Source: Anaerolineae bacterium (GTDB lineage Bacteria; Chloroflexota; Anaerolineae; 4572-78; J111). Taken from it: 64,000 nucleotides of DNA. This document shows, in pieces, positions 1 through 9,444 of the stretch (positions are counted from its first letter, which is position 1; the number at the start of each line of letters is the position of its first letter). A program made the position numbers and the translations under genes. A model generated the notes under the pieces. It saw only the letters and a program-made list of their open reading frames with translations. It made no database searches and was not told the DNA's origin. The stretch covers positions 81,586 to 145,585 of the forward strand of contig JAJVIM010000024.1 of NCBI GenBank assembly GCA_022071955.1, in the 5' to 3' direction.

Positions 1-127
1 TGTTGGCCGGGATGGCATCGGTGATGGTCACATTTTGAGCCAGCTCATTGCCGGAGACGGCCCAGTGAATGGTGTAGTTGATGATGCTGCCCGGCAAAAC
101 CGGGTCCGGCGTATCCGATTTGGTCAG
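1..127. repeat. Left copy of a 127-bp exact repeat
   Basis: Bases 1-127 match 1462-1588 with no difference that I can see, at an offset of 1461 bp (487 codons, four DUF11 units). Similarity continues at roughly 90% through about 460 and 1920. This indicates recent duplication of a four-unit block within the giant gene. Confidence 0.9.
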
Positions 128-3100
128 GGACAGGGTGTGGCCGCTGTTGACCGAGGTAGTGGTCGCGCTCTGACCGGTCGTGCCATTGTTGCTGTCGCGG
201 ATGGAGACAGAGTTGTTGATGAGGGTGCCGTTGGGCAGGGGGTTGGCGACATTGACGGTGAGAGTGACCACACCGGTTGAGCCGGGGTTGAGCGGGCTGG
301 GCAGGTTCCAGCGGACGAGACCGCTGTTACCCACGCCGGGGTTGTTGATCGAGGCTGCCCCGGCGGCGGAAGCAAAGGTAGTGTTGACCGGGGTGTTGTC
401 CTCGATGACGACATTGAGGGCCGGCTCATTGCCGCTGACGGTGTAGACGATGGTGTAAACAATCGGGCTGCCGGGGTTGACCGAGGCGGGAGCCAGCTTG
501 GCCACGGTCAGGCGGTGGCTGGCATTGACGGTGGTCTGCTCGAGGTTGGAAGTGGCAGCGATCCCGCCGTTGCTGTCGGCGATGCGGGCCTGGTTGGAAA
601 GGATGGTGCCGTTGGCCAGGGCGGGGGCGACAGTGACGGTCAGCGAGACCGAACCGCTGGTGTTGGGGTTGCGGGCGCCGAGGGACCAGGTGACGAGATT
701 GCCGGCGTTGAGGCCGCAGGGGGTCGGGCTGCAACTGCTGTAGCTGGTGTTGGCCGGGAGGGTATCGCTGATGACGACATTGAGAGCCTGCTCGGTGCCG
801 ATGACGCTCCAGCCGATGGTGTAGGTCAGCAGGTCGCCGGCCTGCACGGGGTCAGCGCCATCAGTCTTGGTCAGGTTGAAACCGTGACCGGAACTGACGG
901 TGGTGGCAGCCGAAGCCAGAACGGCCAGACCGCTGGCATCGCGGATGCGGGCGGTGTTGGTGATGAGAGTGCCGTTGGGCAGCAGGCTGCCGGCGGTGAC
1001 AGCCAGGGTGAGCGCGCCGGAATTGCCGGGGACGAGATCGCCGAGGGACCAGGTGACAATGTTGCCGGCGACGGTACAGCCGGAGCAACTGCCGGGGACG
1101 AAGGTGGTGTTGGCCGGGATGGCATCGGTGATGACCACGCCGGGAGCAGCCTCGTTACCGGTGACAGCCCAGTTGAGGGTGTAGTTGAGGGTCTGGCCGG
1201 CCTGAACGATGCTGGGGGCGCTCTTGCTGAGGGTCAGCTGGTGGCCGGAGTTGACGGTGGTGGTGGTGCTGGCCGAGACGGGCGCGCCGCCGTTGCCATC
1301 GAAGATGCGGGCGGAGTTGGTGATGAGGGTGCCGTTGGGCAGAGGCGAATTGACCTGCACCTGGAGGGTGACATCGCCGCTTTCACCGGGGCTGTGGCTG
1401 CCCAGGTTCCACTGGACAAAGGAGCCCTGCTGCGAACAGCCGCTGCAACCGAAGAAGGCGGTGTTGGCCGGGATGGCATCGGTGATGGTCACATTTTGAG
1501 CCAGCTCATTGCCGGAGACGGCCCAGTGAATGGTGTAGTTGATGATGCTGCCCGGCAAAACCGGGTCCGGCGTATCCGATTTGGTCAGCGTGAAGCCGTG
1601 ACTGCTGTTCACTGTTGTGCTGGTGCTGTCCACATCGGTGGCTCCGCCATTGCTGTCGCGGATGGAGACGGAGTTATTGATGAGAGTGCCGTTGGGCAGC
1701 GGGTTGGCGACATTAACCGTGAGGGTGACCACGCCCGTTGAGCCGGGAGGACGATTCCCCAAATTCCAGCGGACGAGGCCACTGTTGCCCGCGCCGGGGT
1801 TGTTGATCGAGGCCGCGCCGGCGGCGGAAGCAAAGGTAGTATTGACCGGGGTGTTGTCCTCGATGACCAGATTTTGGGCTGTTTCGTTGCCGGTGACGGT
1901 GTAGGCAATAGAATAAGTGATTTGCCCACCGGCCGATACGGAAGCTGGCGCGATTTTGGCCACGTCGAGGCTGTGACTGGAGTTAACCGTGGTTTGCTCT
2001 GTTGCCGTGGCGGCCACTCCGCCGTTGCTGTCGGAGATGCGGGCCTGGTTGGTCAGAATAGTGCCGTTGGGCAGCGGATTAGCTACCGTAACAGTCATCA
2101 CCACTGTCCCGGCGGAACCCGGAGCCGGATTGTTGAGCGTCCAGGTGATAATGCCGCCATTTTGGCTGCAGGCCGCGCCGCCACAACTAACATAGGTGGT
2201 ACTGATTGGCACTGCGTCGGTGATGACCACGCCCAGAGGAGTTTCGGCCCCCGATACCGCCCAGTCAAGGCTGTAGACGATTTGACCGCCTGCCTGAACC
2301 GGGTCGTAGCCCGTGTCGCGTTTGGTCAGCGAGAAGCCGTGGCCGCTGGTGACGGTAGTGGTAGCGCTGCTCTGATCCGCGCCGGTATCCGCATCAAAGA
2401 TGAAGGCGGTGTTGGTGATGACTGTGCCGTTGGGCAGCGGGCTGGTTACATTGACCCGCAGGGTCACCGCATTGGCATTACCGGGATTCAGCGTGCCCAG
2501 AGTCCACGAAATCACATTACCGGCCCCCAAACCGCACGGCGCGGGCGCGCAACTGCCAAAGGTGGTATTGGCCGGCAGCGTATCGGTGATGACCACCGCG
2601 GGGGCAGGCTCGTTGCCGGATACGTTGTAGGCCAGGGTGTAGGTCATGGCCTGGCCCGCCCCAACAATGGTCGGCGCGGTTTTGGTTAGCGTGAGCTGGT
2701 GATCGCTCTGCACGGTGGTGGTCACCGCGTTGGTGGTGATGGTGCCAAAGCTGCCCTGAATGACGGCATCGTTGACAATCTGGGTGCCGTTGGTCAACGG
2801 GCTGTTGATGGTGGCGTAATATTCAACAATTACGTCGGTGCCGGGCGCCACCGAGCCGCTCCAGAAGATGCGCCGCTGGCTGGGGTTGTAGCCGCCAGCG
2901 CCACCGCCGCTAACAAAGGGGCCGCTGGAAATGGTCACCTGCGCTGGCAGGGTGTCGCTGATGGTGGCGCCGCTGGCAATCATACTGCCGCTGTTAACCA
3001 GGCGAATGGTGTAGTGAAGCAGATCGCCCGGCGACGCGGTAGCCAGATCAACCGCTTTGCTCGACGTGCTCAGATTCGGGGCCGAAGTAATTGTTGTTTG

Positions 3101-6100
3101 AGCCGGGGGCGTGGTGTCAAAGAAGGGGTTCACGCCGTCGCTGATCTGGGCATCGTTCAAAATGACCGTGTTGTTATCCAGCGGGCTATTAATGCGCACC
3201 TGGTAACTGATATTGACCGGCGCGCCGGGGGCCACACTGCCCTGCCACGAGATGCGGTTGTTGATGGAACTGTAGGTAGGCAGCGGTGCGCCCGCGCTGG
3301 CGCTCAAGCCGCCGTTAAAGGTAACGTTGGGCGGCAGGGTGTCGAGCACCTGGGCGTTGGCTACCATGTTGCCGGTGTTGGTTAAGGTGATGGTGTAGAT
3401 CAGCACATTGTTGGGCGAGGCTGTATCCAGATTGACGGTTTTGCGAGAAGTTGTCAGGCTGGGTGACGATGAAATAGTTGTTACCGCCGGCGGGCTGATA
3501 AAGAAGGGCGCGTTGACCCCGTCGTTCACCTGGGCCGTGTTGGACACCTGAATGCCGTTGTTGAGCACCGATAGCAGCGTGGCCCGGAAGGTGATGGTCA
3601 CCGGCTGGGTTGGCGTTACCTGCCCCGTCCAGACGATGGCGTTGCCGCCGCTCACCTGCGCCTGCCCGCTGCTGGCCGATACAATGACCGGGTTCTGCAA
3701 CTGCGCCGGCAGATTATCAAGCACTGAAGTAGCAGCCACGGCGTTGCCGGTGTTGACCAGCCGAATTGTGTAGGTCAGCACATCGCCGGGCACAGCCGAC
3801 AGGGTGTTAACGGTTTTGGTCGACGTGTTCAGGTTAGGTACGGACTGGATGGTAGTGATGGCTTGCAGGTTAAAGGGCGTAAAGTTGCCGGCCCCATCAG
3901 ACACGCGAGCCACGTTGACAATCTGGGTGTTGTTGGGCAGAGGGGTGGCGGCGGTGGCCCGGAACAGAATCTGCACCGTCGCCCCGGCGTTCACATCACC
4001 GGTCCAGAGTACGGTATTGGTGGCGGTGATAAACTGGGCCGTGCCGCTGGTGGCCGACAGGAAGGCATCGCCGCCCCAGGCAACCTGGGCGGGCAGCGTG
4101 TCGGTCAGCACCACGCCGGGCGCGTTCATATTGCCGTTGTTCTTCAAAATGATGGTGTAAGCCAGGCTGTCGCCGGGCGCAGCGAGCGCTTTGTCTACCA
4201 GTTTGGCCGAGGCGCTGGTTAGTACCGGCGACGAAACGATGGTTGTGGTGGCTGTGCGGGTGTAGGTTTGCGGGGTGGGGAAACCGCCGCCCTCGTTGAT
4301 AATGGCCGTATTGGTGATGACCGTGCCGTTATCCAGCGGCGTGGCCACTTTAACGCGATGGCGCAGGGTGACACCGCCACCGGCCGGCACCGTGCCGTAC
4401 CATTCGATGCGGTTGAACCCGGGGTTGTAGCTGATATTTCCGGCCGAGGCGAACAGGCCGCCATCAAAGGTGGTGTTGGCCGGGATGGTATCCAGTAACG
4501 GCAGCCCGGAGCTGATGTAAGCGTTCATTTTGCCGGTATTGGTCAACATAATGGTGTAGACCAGGCTGTCGCCGGGCGCGGCGGAAGCCCGATCAACCGT
4601 TTTGACCGATGTGACCAGATTGGGTGTAGAGGTGATCACGGTTGTTGCCGGCGGCGAGGTGTCGAACTTGCTGAAGCCGTCGTCAATGGTGACGTTGTTG
4701 GCAATCACTGTGCCGTTATCCAGCGGCGAGGCCACCGTAACCGAGTGGGTGATAACCACCTGGCTGTTGGCCGGGACCGGGCCGGTGAAAAGAATGGCAT
4801 TCAGCGCGGGTGACCAGCTTGCGCCGGCTGCGCCGGTTGGGCCGGAAAGATGAGTCACGTTGGCCGGCAGGGTGTCGGTCATTTTGACAGTGGCGTTCAG
4901 GCCGCCGGTATTGCTCAGTACGATGGTGTAGGTTAGCACATCGCCGGGGGCGGCCGTGGCTTTATCCACCGTTTTGATTGAGCTGCCCAGGTTGGAGACA
5001 ATCACCTGGAAGGTGCCGGTGGTTACCGCCGTAACCTGGCCTTCGGTACCCTCGGTGGCGGTGATAATGTAGCTGTAATTGCCGCCCAGCAGACCGGGCC
5101 GGGCAAGCTCGTAGGTTTTGGTCAACGTGCTGCTGGCTACCTGGGTCATGGCGGTGTTGGTGACCACCCCGGGGATGCTGATCGTCATGCCGCTGATGTC
5201 GAAAGCGCCAAAGGGGTCAGAGGCGGTGGCCCGCACGTAAACGGGATCGCCCTGAATGAAAGTGGGAGTCGGCGCGCCGCCGGGGTAGGCGGCGTCATAC
5301 GTACCGGCCTGATCGACCTTGATGTAAGAAACAACGGGCAAGGCCACGTGCGACAGATCGGTGAGTGAGTCAAAGTAAACAACAATGTAGCCGTCAGCAT
5401 CCTCAAGGGTAAGATTCGGATAATTCAAACTGCAATCTGCCCCGGAGGCGTCTATTTTCAGTTGCAGTCGGCTGTTGGCCGCCAGCGTGGTGCCCGCGGG
5501 GATATTCAAATTGAAAGTACGGGTATTGAGACCGACCGGCATATCATTAACAATGGCCGTGGCCAGAACAGGCCCACCCACAACACTCAGGGTTACGGTC
5601 ACATCGGGTAGTTGGCCGCCACATGACAGCGCACTGGTAGAGGGGTTAGATTGAATGCGCAGGATGGCCTGCACCGGTTGGCCGCTGACAAAGGTGAGCG
5701 GGCCGGCTAAAGCCTGGCTGGCCGGCATTTGCCATGTAACTGAATGGTCGTGGATGGCTTCACTGCTGAGAATCTGCACGGTACTGGGCGTTAGCCCGGT
5801 TGGCCGGTTGCGCGTCAGATCGGTTGGCGTTCGCAAATAGAGTTCTTTGGTCATTGGCGGCGGCGTGTTAAAGCCGATGTCGGTGTTGAGATAAGCGCCG
5901 CCCGCCACCACGCCGGTAACAGCCGCCGGGTTGGGGCCGGTGGGCCGGAAGCCGCCGGGCAGGTCGGGGTCAGCGGCATCGGCTAAAACCAGATAGCTGC
6001 CGGCGCTGATGCCGCCAAAGTAATAACCGCCGCCGGCATTGGTGGATGTTGTTCTGATGATGGCGTCGCTGCCGTCAATTTTGCCGTTGCCGTTGCCATC

Positions 6101-8920
6101 GCTGTAAAGCCAAACGGTGATGTTGGGCAGGCCCGGTTCGCCGCTGTCAAACACGCCGTTGCGGTTGGTATCGTGGTAGATCAGATCGCCAATGAGCGCG
6201 AAGGGGCCGTAGCCAAAATCGGCCGAGTTGACATCCTGCCCCACGCCCACAAACACAATAAGGGGCGAAACCGCTGCCAGGCCATCGGTGGGCTGGTAAC
6301 CAAAGAGCGCGCCGCCGAGGTTGAGATTGCTGGCATCGACGGTGACGGTGTACGTTCCCTGCGCCGCATTCTGAAATTGGATCTGAACGTTGTCAATGTA
6401 AAAAGTTTCGTTGCTGCCGCTGTAACTCCCGGATGGGATGGAAAAACGAATCCGGGTATTGGCGGCCATATAGGCGCCGATGTTGTAGGTTCGTGAGCCG
6501 GAATAGCCGGGGGCGTAATTGCCCAAAAATTGTTCCAACTGCGTCCAATTGGTCCCGCCATCGTTGGATATTTCTAGATTAATTGCATCGGATGGATCAA
6601 CGGAATTGCCGGATGTTCTGAAGTTAAAGCTTAACACGGCGCTGGAGTTACCGGCCAGATTAACCTGGCGATAGATACTGCTGCCGCCGGTGTCAATGTT
6701 TAGTTCTCCCCCAGAAACAAGAACGTTACCTCCGGTTGCGCCACCGCCGCTGCTGTCCGTTTCAATCCAGTTGCCGGTCCAGGTGGTTGTGCCATCGTTG
6801 TTGGCGTATGATGCCGTGCTAAAGTTGTCGGCTACGGTTTGGATGGCAGCGCCTGCCAGATTTTTGAAAAGATAGTTGCCGTCGCTGGCGGTGGTTGTTG
6901 TGCTAACAACGGTTGTGCCTTGATAAAGGGTCAACGTGACGCCGTTGATGCCCGTTTCGCCGTTATCCTGAATTCCATTGCCGTTCACATCGAGCCAGAC
7001 CCGGTCACCAATGGTGGCTTTGTTCTTGAAGATGGTACAGCCATCGTTGGTAGCTGGCGTCGCCTCAACATTGCCGGCGTTATCCGTGGCCCGGGTGTAA
7101 AAGCAGTAGGTGCCATCGCCGTTGATTGGGGAAAAGTCGAACGTGCCGGATGTGCCGGACGCTGAACCATCGGTGTTATAGGTTCCGCCATTAAAGTTGT
7201 AGTAGAGCGTTACCCCGTTGGTGGCGATGCCGCTGGTGGCGTCGCTGGCTGTCCACGGAATTGTCAGTGAGCCGGCATTGATTGGGCCAGCGGGCGGGGT
7301 AGCCGCCGAGGTTGGCGGAACATTATCATAAACCGTTGGCGTGTTGCCGGTGCCGCCAGTACCGGACGGCGGAGTCTGGCAGTTGCCCGCGTTGTCGCAG
7401 GCCACAGATTGAAAATAATAGGTGCCATTTGTGGTGGGGGTAAAGTTCCATTGGAACGTGGCGGGCGCGTTGATTTGCGCGCCCGTCTGCGCCCAACTGC
7501 CGGTGGGGCCGCGGAAGTACAACCTGACATTGGCCACGCCGCTGCCGCTGTCGGTCGCGGTGGCGGTAACTGAAAACGGCGAAGCGTTGGTGGTTGCGGG
7601 CGAGATTGCGCTGGAATTGGGCGCGGTGCGGTCTTCGGTGAAGCAGGTTTCGGTGCTGTAAGGGCCCCAAACACTGAAGTTATCTTGCACCCGGACATGC
7701 CAGCAGTAGGTTGTGCCATTGGTCAGGTTCCAGGTTGTAGGGGTATAGCTATTGGCTGTGCTGGTGCCAGAGGTAAAATCCTGGCTGCCGCTGCCGCCAT
7801 ATGATCCGCCCTGGAGGCGTAACTGAATTTGAAAGCGGCTCTGCGTGTTGCCGGCATCGGGATCGCTGAAGGCCGACCAGGTAAATGTGGGATTGGCATT
7901 ATTGGTGTACTCGCCGTTGGCCGGGGTTGAATTGGTGGGCGCATTTGGCGGCTGGTTGTTGATCATTGTAAATTGGGCCGGCGCGCTCCACGCCCCCGGA
8001 CCGCTGTTGCTGGCTCCGCTGTTGTCCCAGGTGCGCACCCGCCAATAGTAGGTTGCGCCATTCTGCGCGAGCGTAGTGCCGCTGTAATTTTGCGGACTCG
8101 TTCCGTTTTGTTGGCCGGAATCATACACGGTGCTGGCAAAGGTGTTGTCGGTGCTGATCTGAATCTGGTAGGCGCTGCCCGCATCGCCGGCATCGGGATC
8201 GTTGAAGGTCCAGGCGAAGGTGTTTACAGCCGCCACATTGGTAACCGGGCTGGGCTGGCCATTCATAAGAAGACTTGTCGGCGCATTCGGGGGCAGATTG
8301 TAATCAAACTGAACCCGGACAAAATCGTGCCGGGTGGTAAGGGAGGACGAGCCGCTTTTGTACGTCAAAAATCTAAATTTAAAATTATTTGCGTCAGCCG
8401 GGGTTGTAATAAAACTGGAGACATTAACATCATAGGATTGATCCGAGTTTGTACTTCCGGGGATGCCGAAGCCAGACTGCCCGGACAAAATGTTTACCCA
8501 CTGGCCGCTTGAACCGGCCGACTGATCCCATACCTCAAGTTTTGCGCCAGACATATTATTGCTGCGCTGGTACTCAAACGTGATGACGGCTGAGGTGATA
8601 ACCGCGTCAGTGGGTACGTTTGGCGAAAAAAGAAATTCAATATAGCTGTTTTCATTGAAATTATTGGTGTTCGTTGGCCATCCGCCATCACTAACCATCC
8701 GACTGCTATCGCTGGCAGCCAGGTTGGCAATGTCATTTCCACCTCCGGTAGAGGTGAACCTGGCTGCCGAACCATCGCTGGCGTCATAGCCGTCGTCCGC
8801 CGTATAAGATGCGGTCCCTGCCCAGGCCGTGCTGACCAACCCCAGCAAGGTCGCCGGAAGCAGAAAGGCCAGAAGCCCCAGAACCGGCATAAATTTTTGG
8901 GCAAAAGTTTTTGATTTCAT
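1..8920 (-). CDS. Giant secreted DUF11-repeat surface protein, 3' end beyond the window
   Basis: An open frame runs on the minus strand from ATG at 8920 (AGGAGGG just upstream) to the window edge, about 2,973 codons with no stop that I could find; I checked the frame near both ends. It starts with a signal peptide (MKSKTFAQKF, a hydrophobic core, then STAWAG). A beta-rich region of about 160 residues follows, then two fibronectin/Ig-like modules (YYWRVRTWDNS; TYCWHVRVQDN), an Ig-like module, and two SdrD-B-like modules (GNRVWLDVNGNGIQDNGE near 6985; GDLIYHDTNRNGVFDSGEP near 6170). From about 4990 to position 1 there is a string of DUF11 units (VLTYTIVLSNTG, VKMTDTLPANV, PLPNGTLI). Such proteins are cell-surface stalks, adhesins or S-layer-like proteins. 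Any anchor would lie past the window. Plus-strand ORFs up to 408 codons here are shadows of this gene. Confidence 0.93.
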   Translation of the reverse strand, partial: MKSKTFAQKFMPVLGLLAFLLPATLLGLVSTAWAGTASYTADDGYDASDGSAARFTSTGGGNDIANLAASDSSRMVSDGGWPTNTNNFNENSYIEFLFSPNVPTDAVITSAVITFEYQRSNNMSGAKLEVWDQSAGSSGQWVNILSGQSGFGIPGSTNSDQSYDVNVSSFITTPADANNFKFRFLTYKSGSSSLTTRHDFVRVQFDYNLPPNAPTSLLMNGQPSPVTNVAAVNTFAWTFNDPDAGDAGSAYQIQISTDNTFASTVYDSGQQNGTSPQNYSGTTLAQNGATYYWRVRTWDNSGASNSGPGAWSAPAQFTMINNQPPNAPTNSTPANGEYTNNANPTFTWSAFSDPDAGNTQSRFQIQLRLQGGSYGGSGSQDFTSGTSTANSYTPTTWNLTNGTTYCWHVRVQDNFSVWGPYSTETCFTEDRTAPNSSAISPATTNASPFSVTATATDSGSGVANVRLYFRGPTGSWAQTGAQINAPATFQWNFTPTTNGTYYFQSVACDNAGNCQTPPSGTGGTGNTPTVYDNVPPTSAATPPAGPINAGSLTIPWTASDATSGIATNGVTLYYNFNGGTYNTDGSASGTSGTFDFSPINGDGTYCFYTRATDNAGNVEATPATNDGCTIFKNKATIGDRVWLDVNGNGIQDNGETGINGVTLTLYQGTTVVSTTTTASDGNYLFKNLAGAAIQTVADNFSTASYANNDGTTTWTGNWIETDSSGGGATGGNVLVSGGELNIDTGGSSIYRQVNLAGNSSAVLSFNFRTSGNSVDPSDAINLEISNDGGTNWTQLEQFLGNYAPGYSGSRTYNIGAYMAANTRIRFSIPSGSYSGSNETFYIDNVQIQFQNAAQGTYTVTVDASNLNLGGALFGYQPTDGLAAVSPLIVFVGVGQDVNSADFGYGPFALIGDLIYHDTNRNGVFDSGEPGLPNITVWLYSDGNGNGKIDGSDAIIRTTSTNAGGGYYFGGISAGSYLVLADAADPDLPGGFRPTGPNPAAVTGVVAGGAYLNTDIGFNTPPPMTKELYLRTPTDLTRNRPTGLTPSTVQILSSEAIHDHSVTWQMPASQALAGPLTFVSGQPVQAILRIQSNPSTSALSCGGQLPDVTVTLSVVGGPVLATAIVNDMPVGLNTRTFNLNIPAGTTLAANSRLQLKIDASGADCSLNYPNLTLEDADGYIVVYFDSLTDLSHVALPVVSYIKVDQAGTYDAAYPGGAPTPTFIQGDPVYVRATASDPFGAFDISGMTISIPGVVTNTAMTQVASSTLTKTYELARPGLLGGNYSYIITATEGTEGQVTAVTTGTFQVIVSNLGSSIKTVDKATAAPGDVLTYTIVLSNTGGLNATVKMTDTLPANVTHLSGPTGAAGASWSPALNAILFTGPVPANSQVVITHSVTVASPLDNGTVIANNVTIDDGFSKFDTSPPATTVITSTPNLVTSVKTVDRASAAPGDSLVYTIMLTNTGKMNAYISSGLPLLDTIPANTTFDGGLFASAGNISYNPGFNRIEWYGTVPAGGGVTLRHRVKVATPLDNGTVITNTAIINEGGGFPTPQTYTRTATTTIVSSPVLTSASAKLVDKALAAPGDSLAYTIILKNNGNMNAPGVVLTDTLPAQVAWGGDAFLSATSGTAQFITATNTVLWTGDVNAGATVQILFRATAATPLPNNTQIVNVARVSDGAGNFTPFNLQAITTIQSVPNLNTSTKTVNTLSAVPGDVLTYTIRLVNTGNAVAATSVLDNLPAQLQNPVIVSASSGQAQVSGGNAIVWTGQVTPTQPVTITFRATLLSVLNNGIQVSNTAQVNDGVNAPFFISPPAVTTISSSPSLTTSRKTVNLDTASPNNVLIYTITLTNTGNMVANAQVLDTLPPNVTFNGGLSASAGAPLPTYSSINNRISWQGSVAPGAPVNISYQVRINSPLDNNTVILNDAQISDGVNPFFDTTPPAQTTITSAPNLSTSSKAVDLATASPGDLLHYTIRLVNSGSMIASGATISDTLPAQVTISSGPFVSGGGAGGYNPSQRRIFWSGSVAPGTDVIVEYYATINSPLTNGTQIVNDAVIQGSFGTITTNAVTTTVQSDHQLTLTKTAPTIVGAGQAMTYTLAYNVSGNEPAPAVVITDTLPANTTFGSCAPAPCGLGAGNVISWTLGTLNPGNANAVTLRVNVTSPLPNGTVITNTAFIFDADTGADQSSATTTVTSGHGFSLTKRDTGYDPVQAGGQIVYSLDWAVSGAETPLGVVITDAVPISTTYVSCGGAACSQNGGIITWTLNNPAPGSAGTVVMTVTVANPLPNGTILTNQARISDSNGGVAATATEQTTVNSSHSLDVAKIAPASVSAGGQITYSIAYTVTGNETAQNLVIEDNTPVNTTFASAAGAASINNPGAGNSGLVRWNLGNRPPGSTGVVTLTVNVANPLPNGTLINNSVSIRDSNGGATDVDSTSTTVNSSHGFTLTKSDTPDPVLPGSIINYTIHWAVSGNELAQNVTITDAIPANTAFFGCSGCSQQGSFVQWNLGSHSPGESGDVTLQVQVNSPLPNGTLITNSARIFDGNGGAPVSASTTTTVNSGHQLTLSKSAPSIVQAGQTLNYTLNWAVTGNEAAPGVVITDAIPANTTFVPGSCSGCTVAGNIVTWSLGDLVPGNSGALTLAVTAGSLLPNGTLITNTARIRDASGLAVLASAATTVSSGHGFNLTKTDGADPVQAGDLLTYTIGWSVIGTEQALNVVISDTLPANTSYSSCSPTPCGLNAGNLVTWSLGARNPNTSGSVSLTVTVAPALANGTILSNQARIADSNGGIAATSNLEQTTVNASHRLTVAKLAPASVNPGSPIVYTIVYTVSGNEPALNVVIEDNTPVNTTFASAAGAASINNPGVGNSGLVRWNLPSPLNPGSTGVVTLTVNVANPLPNGTLINNSVSIRDSNNGTTGQSATTTSVNSGHTLSLTKSDTPDPVLPGSIINYTIHWAVSGNELAQNVTITDAIPAN
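1462..1588. repeat. Right copy of the 127-bp exact repeat
   Basis: Partner of bases 1-127. The match breaks first at 1589 (c against g), then similarity resumes around 1640 opposite 180. Because the left copy begins at base 1 of the window, the true repeat may extend further left. Confidence 0.9.
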
Positions 8921-8961
8921 TCATCCCTCCTTAAAACTGACTGACGTGGCAAACGTTTTAA

Positions 8962-9010
8962 ATAAAAAAACAGGCACATCCCGATCTGTAAAAATCGGTG
9001 TGTGCCTGTT
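8962..9010 (-). terminator. Terminator-type hairpin in the leader of the giant gene (candidate attenuator)
   Basis: On the minus strand a perfect 10-bp stem AACAGGCACA/TGTGCCTGTT (8969-8978 with 9001-9010) has a second inner helix CCGAT/ATCGG. It is followed directly by a U-rich run (TTTTTTTATTT). It lies about 45 bases upstream of the ATG at 8920 and in the sense direction, so it would stop transcription before the gene unless an upstream RNA structure prevents it. Confidence 0.75.
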
Positions 9011-9120
9011 TATGGGTAGGGGCAACTACTAGCCCCTGTTAGGAGTCGGCAAGGCAGCATATACACGGTCACAGTGAAGCCCTTTCAAACGATGAAAAAG
9101 CTCCCTACATCCGCCTTACA
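9011..9120 (-). promoter_or_regulatory. Structured 5' leader, possible riboswitch of unknown class
   Basis: Read on the minus strand, this segment folds by eye into a closing stem GTAGGGAG/CTCCTAAC (9101-9108 with 9038-9045, one mismatch). Inside it is a 10-bp hairpin AGCTTTTTCA/TGAAAGGGCT (9078-9102). Next comes a hairpin GGGGC/GCCCC (9019-9036) just before the terminator at 8962-9010. An enclosed multibranch fold upstream of a terminator is the usual layout of a transcriptional riboswitch. I could not match it to c-di-GMP-I, TPP, cobalamin or preQ1 consensus features with confidence. Confidence 0.45.
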
Positions 9121-9136
9121 ACCTTAACCTGTAAAT

Positions 9137-9154
9137 TTACTGCAACCGCAGTAA
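9137..9154. promoter_or_regulatory. Perfect inverted repeat upstream of the leader, possible operator
   Basis: TTACTGC-AACC-GCAGTAA is a perfect 7-bp inverted repeat located just 5' of the structured leader of the giant gene. It may be a repressor site at the promoter of that gene, or simply part of the leader RNA. No clear -10/-35 pair could be fixed. The rest of 9155-9265 is AT-rich with no gene seen. Confidence 0.35.
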
Positions 9155-9265
9155 GACTGTTAGGGGTAAGTAGATATTGGGAAGTAAAAAACTAACTAAA
9201 GCTCAAGTCTCTAAAAAAATTTCCAGACACTTGGCCTGATAAAAAAATCACAACCTGAGTTGATT

Positions 9266-9302
9266 AAAAATGACCATCAGCCTACTACCGATGGTCATTT
9301 TA
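9266..9302 (-). terminator. Terminator downstream of the DeoR-family gene
   Basis: A perfect 12-bp stem AAAATGACCATC/GATGGTCATTTT (9267-9278 with 9290-9301) with an 11-base loop, followed on the minus strand by TTTTTAATC. It ends transcription of the regulator gene at 9445-10239 and separates it from the giant gene. Confidence 0.8.
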
Positions 9303-9444
9303 GTGACTCAATAATAAGTGATTTGAATAAGAAATGTACTGGAGAAGAATCTGAAATGGGTTAGAAGTTTAAAAACAGGCCCCCCCTCGATTCTTGACCA
9401 TCCGCTTAATTGACGGCCACAGGGCGGGCCGCACCTGGCCGGTG

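Larger units (their letters stand above)
1..4990 (-). repeat. Array of at least 14 DUF11 units inside the giant gene
   Basis: The codons for the YTI core strand recur on the opposite strand near 4927, 4555, 4154, 3770, 3392, 3008, 2637, 2273, 1909, 1533, 1178, 818, 449 and 73, a spacing of 355-401 bp (about 118-134 residues per unit). Each unit carries a paired motif of the type D-T-(I/L)-P-x-N and a P-L-x-N-G-T strand, as in the DUF11 / 'conserved repeat domain' family. Units nearer the N-terminus (4990-2700) begin with a K-T-V-(D/N)-x-A-(S/A)-P-G-D motif. Units from 2700 leftward switch to L-(T/S)-K-x-(A/D)-x-P and are more alike, suggesting later expansion at this end. Confidence 0.88.

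Noticed and set aside
515..1741. 408-codon plus-strand ORF with Gly/Asp-rich product
   Set aside because: It is the antisense shadow of the DUF11 array. Its composition (GDGIGDDH, AVGQ) repeats with the array period, and it has no ribosome site.
9011..9120. Call as a c-di-GMP-I riboswitch
   Set aside because: The GGCAAACC and ACGCAAAGCC cores are not present on either strand, so only an unknown leader is claimed.
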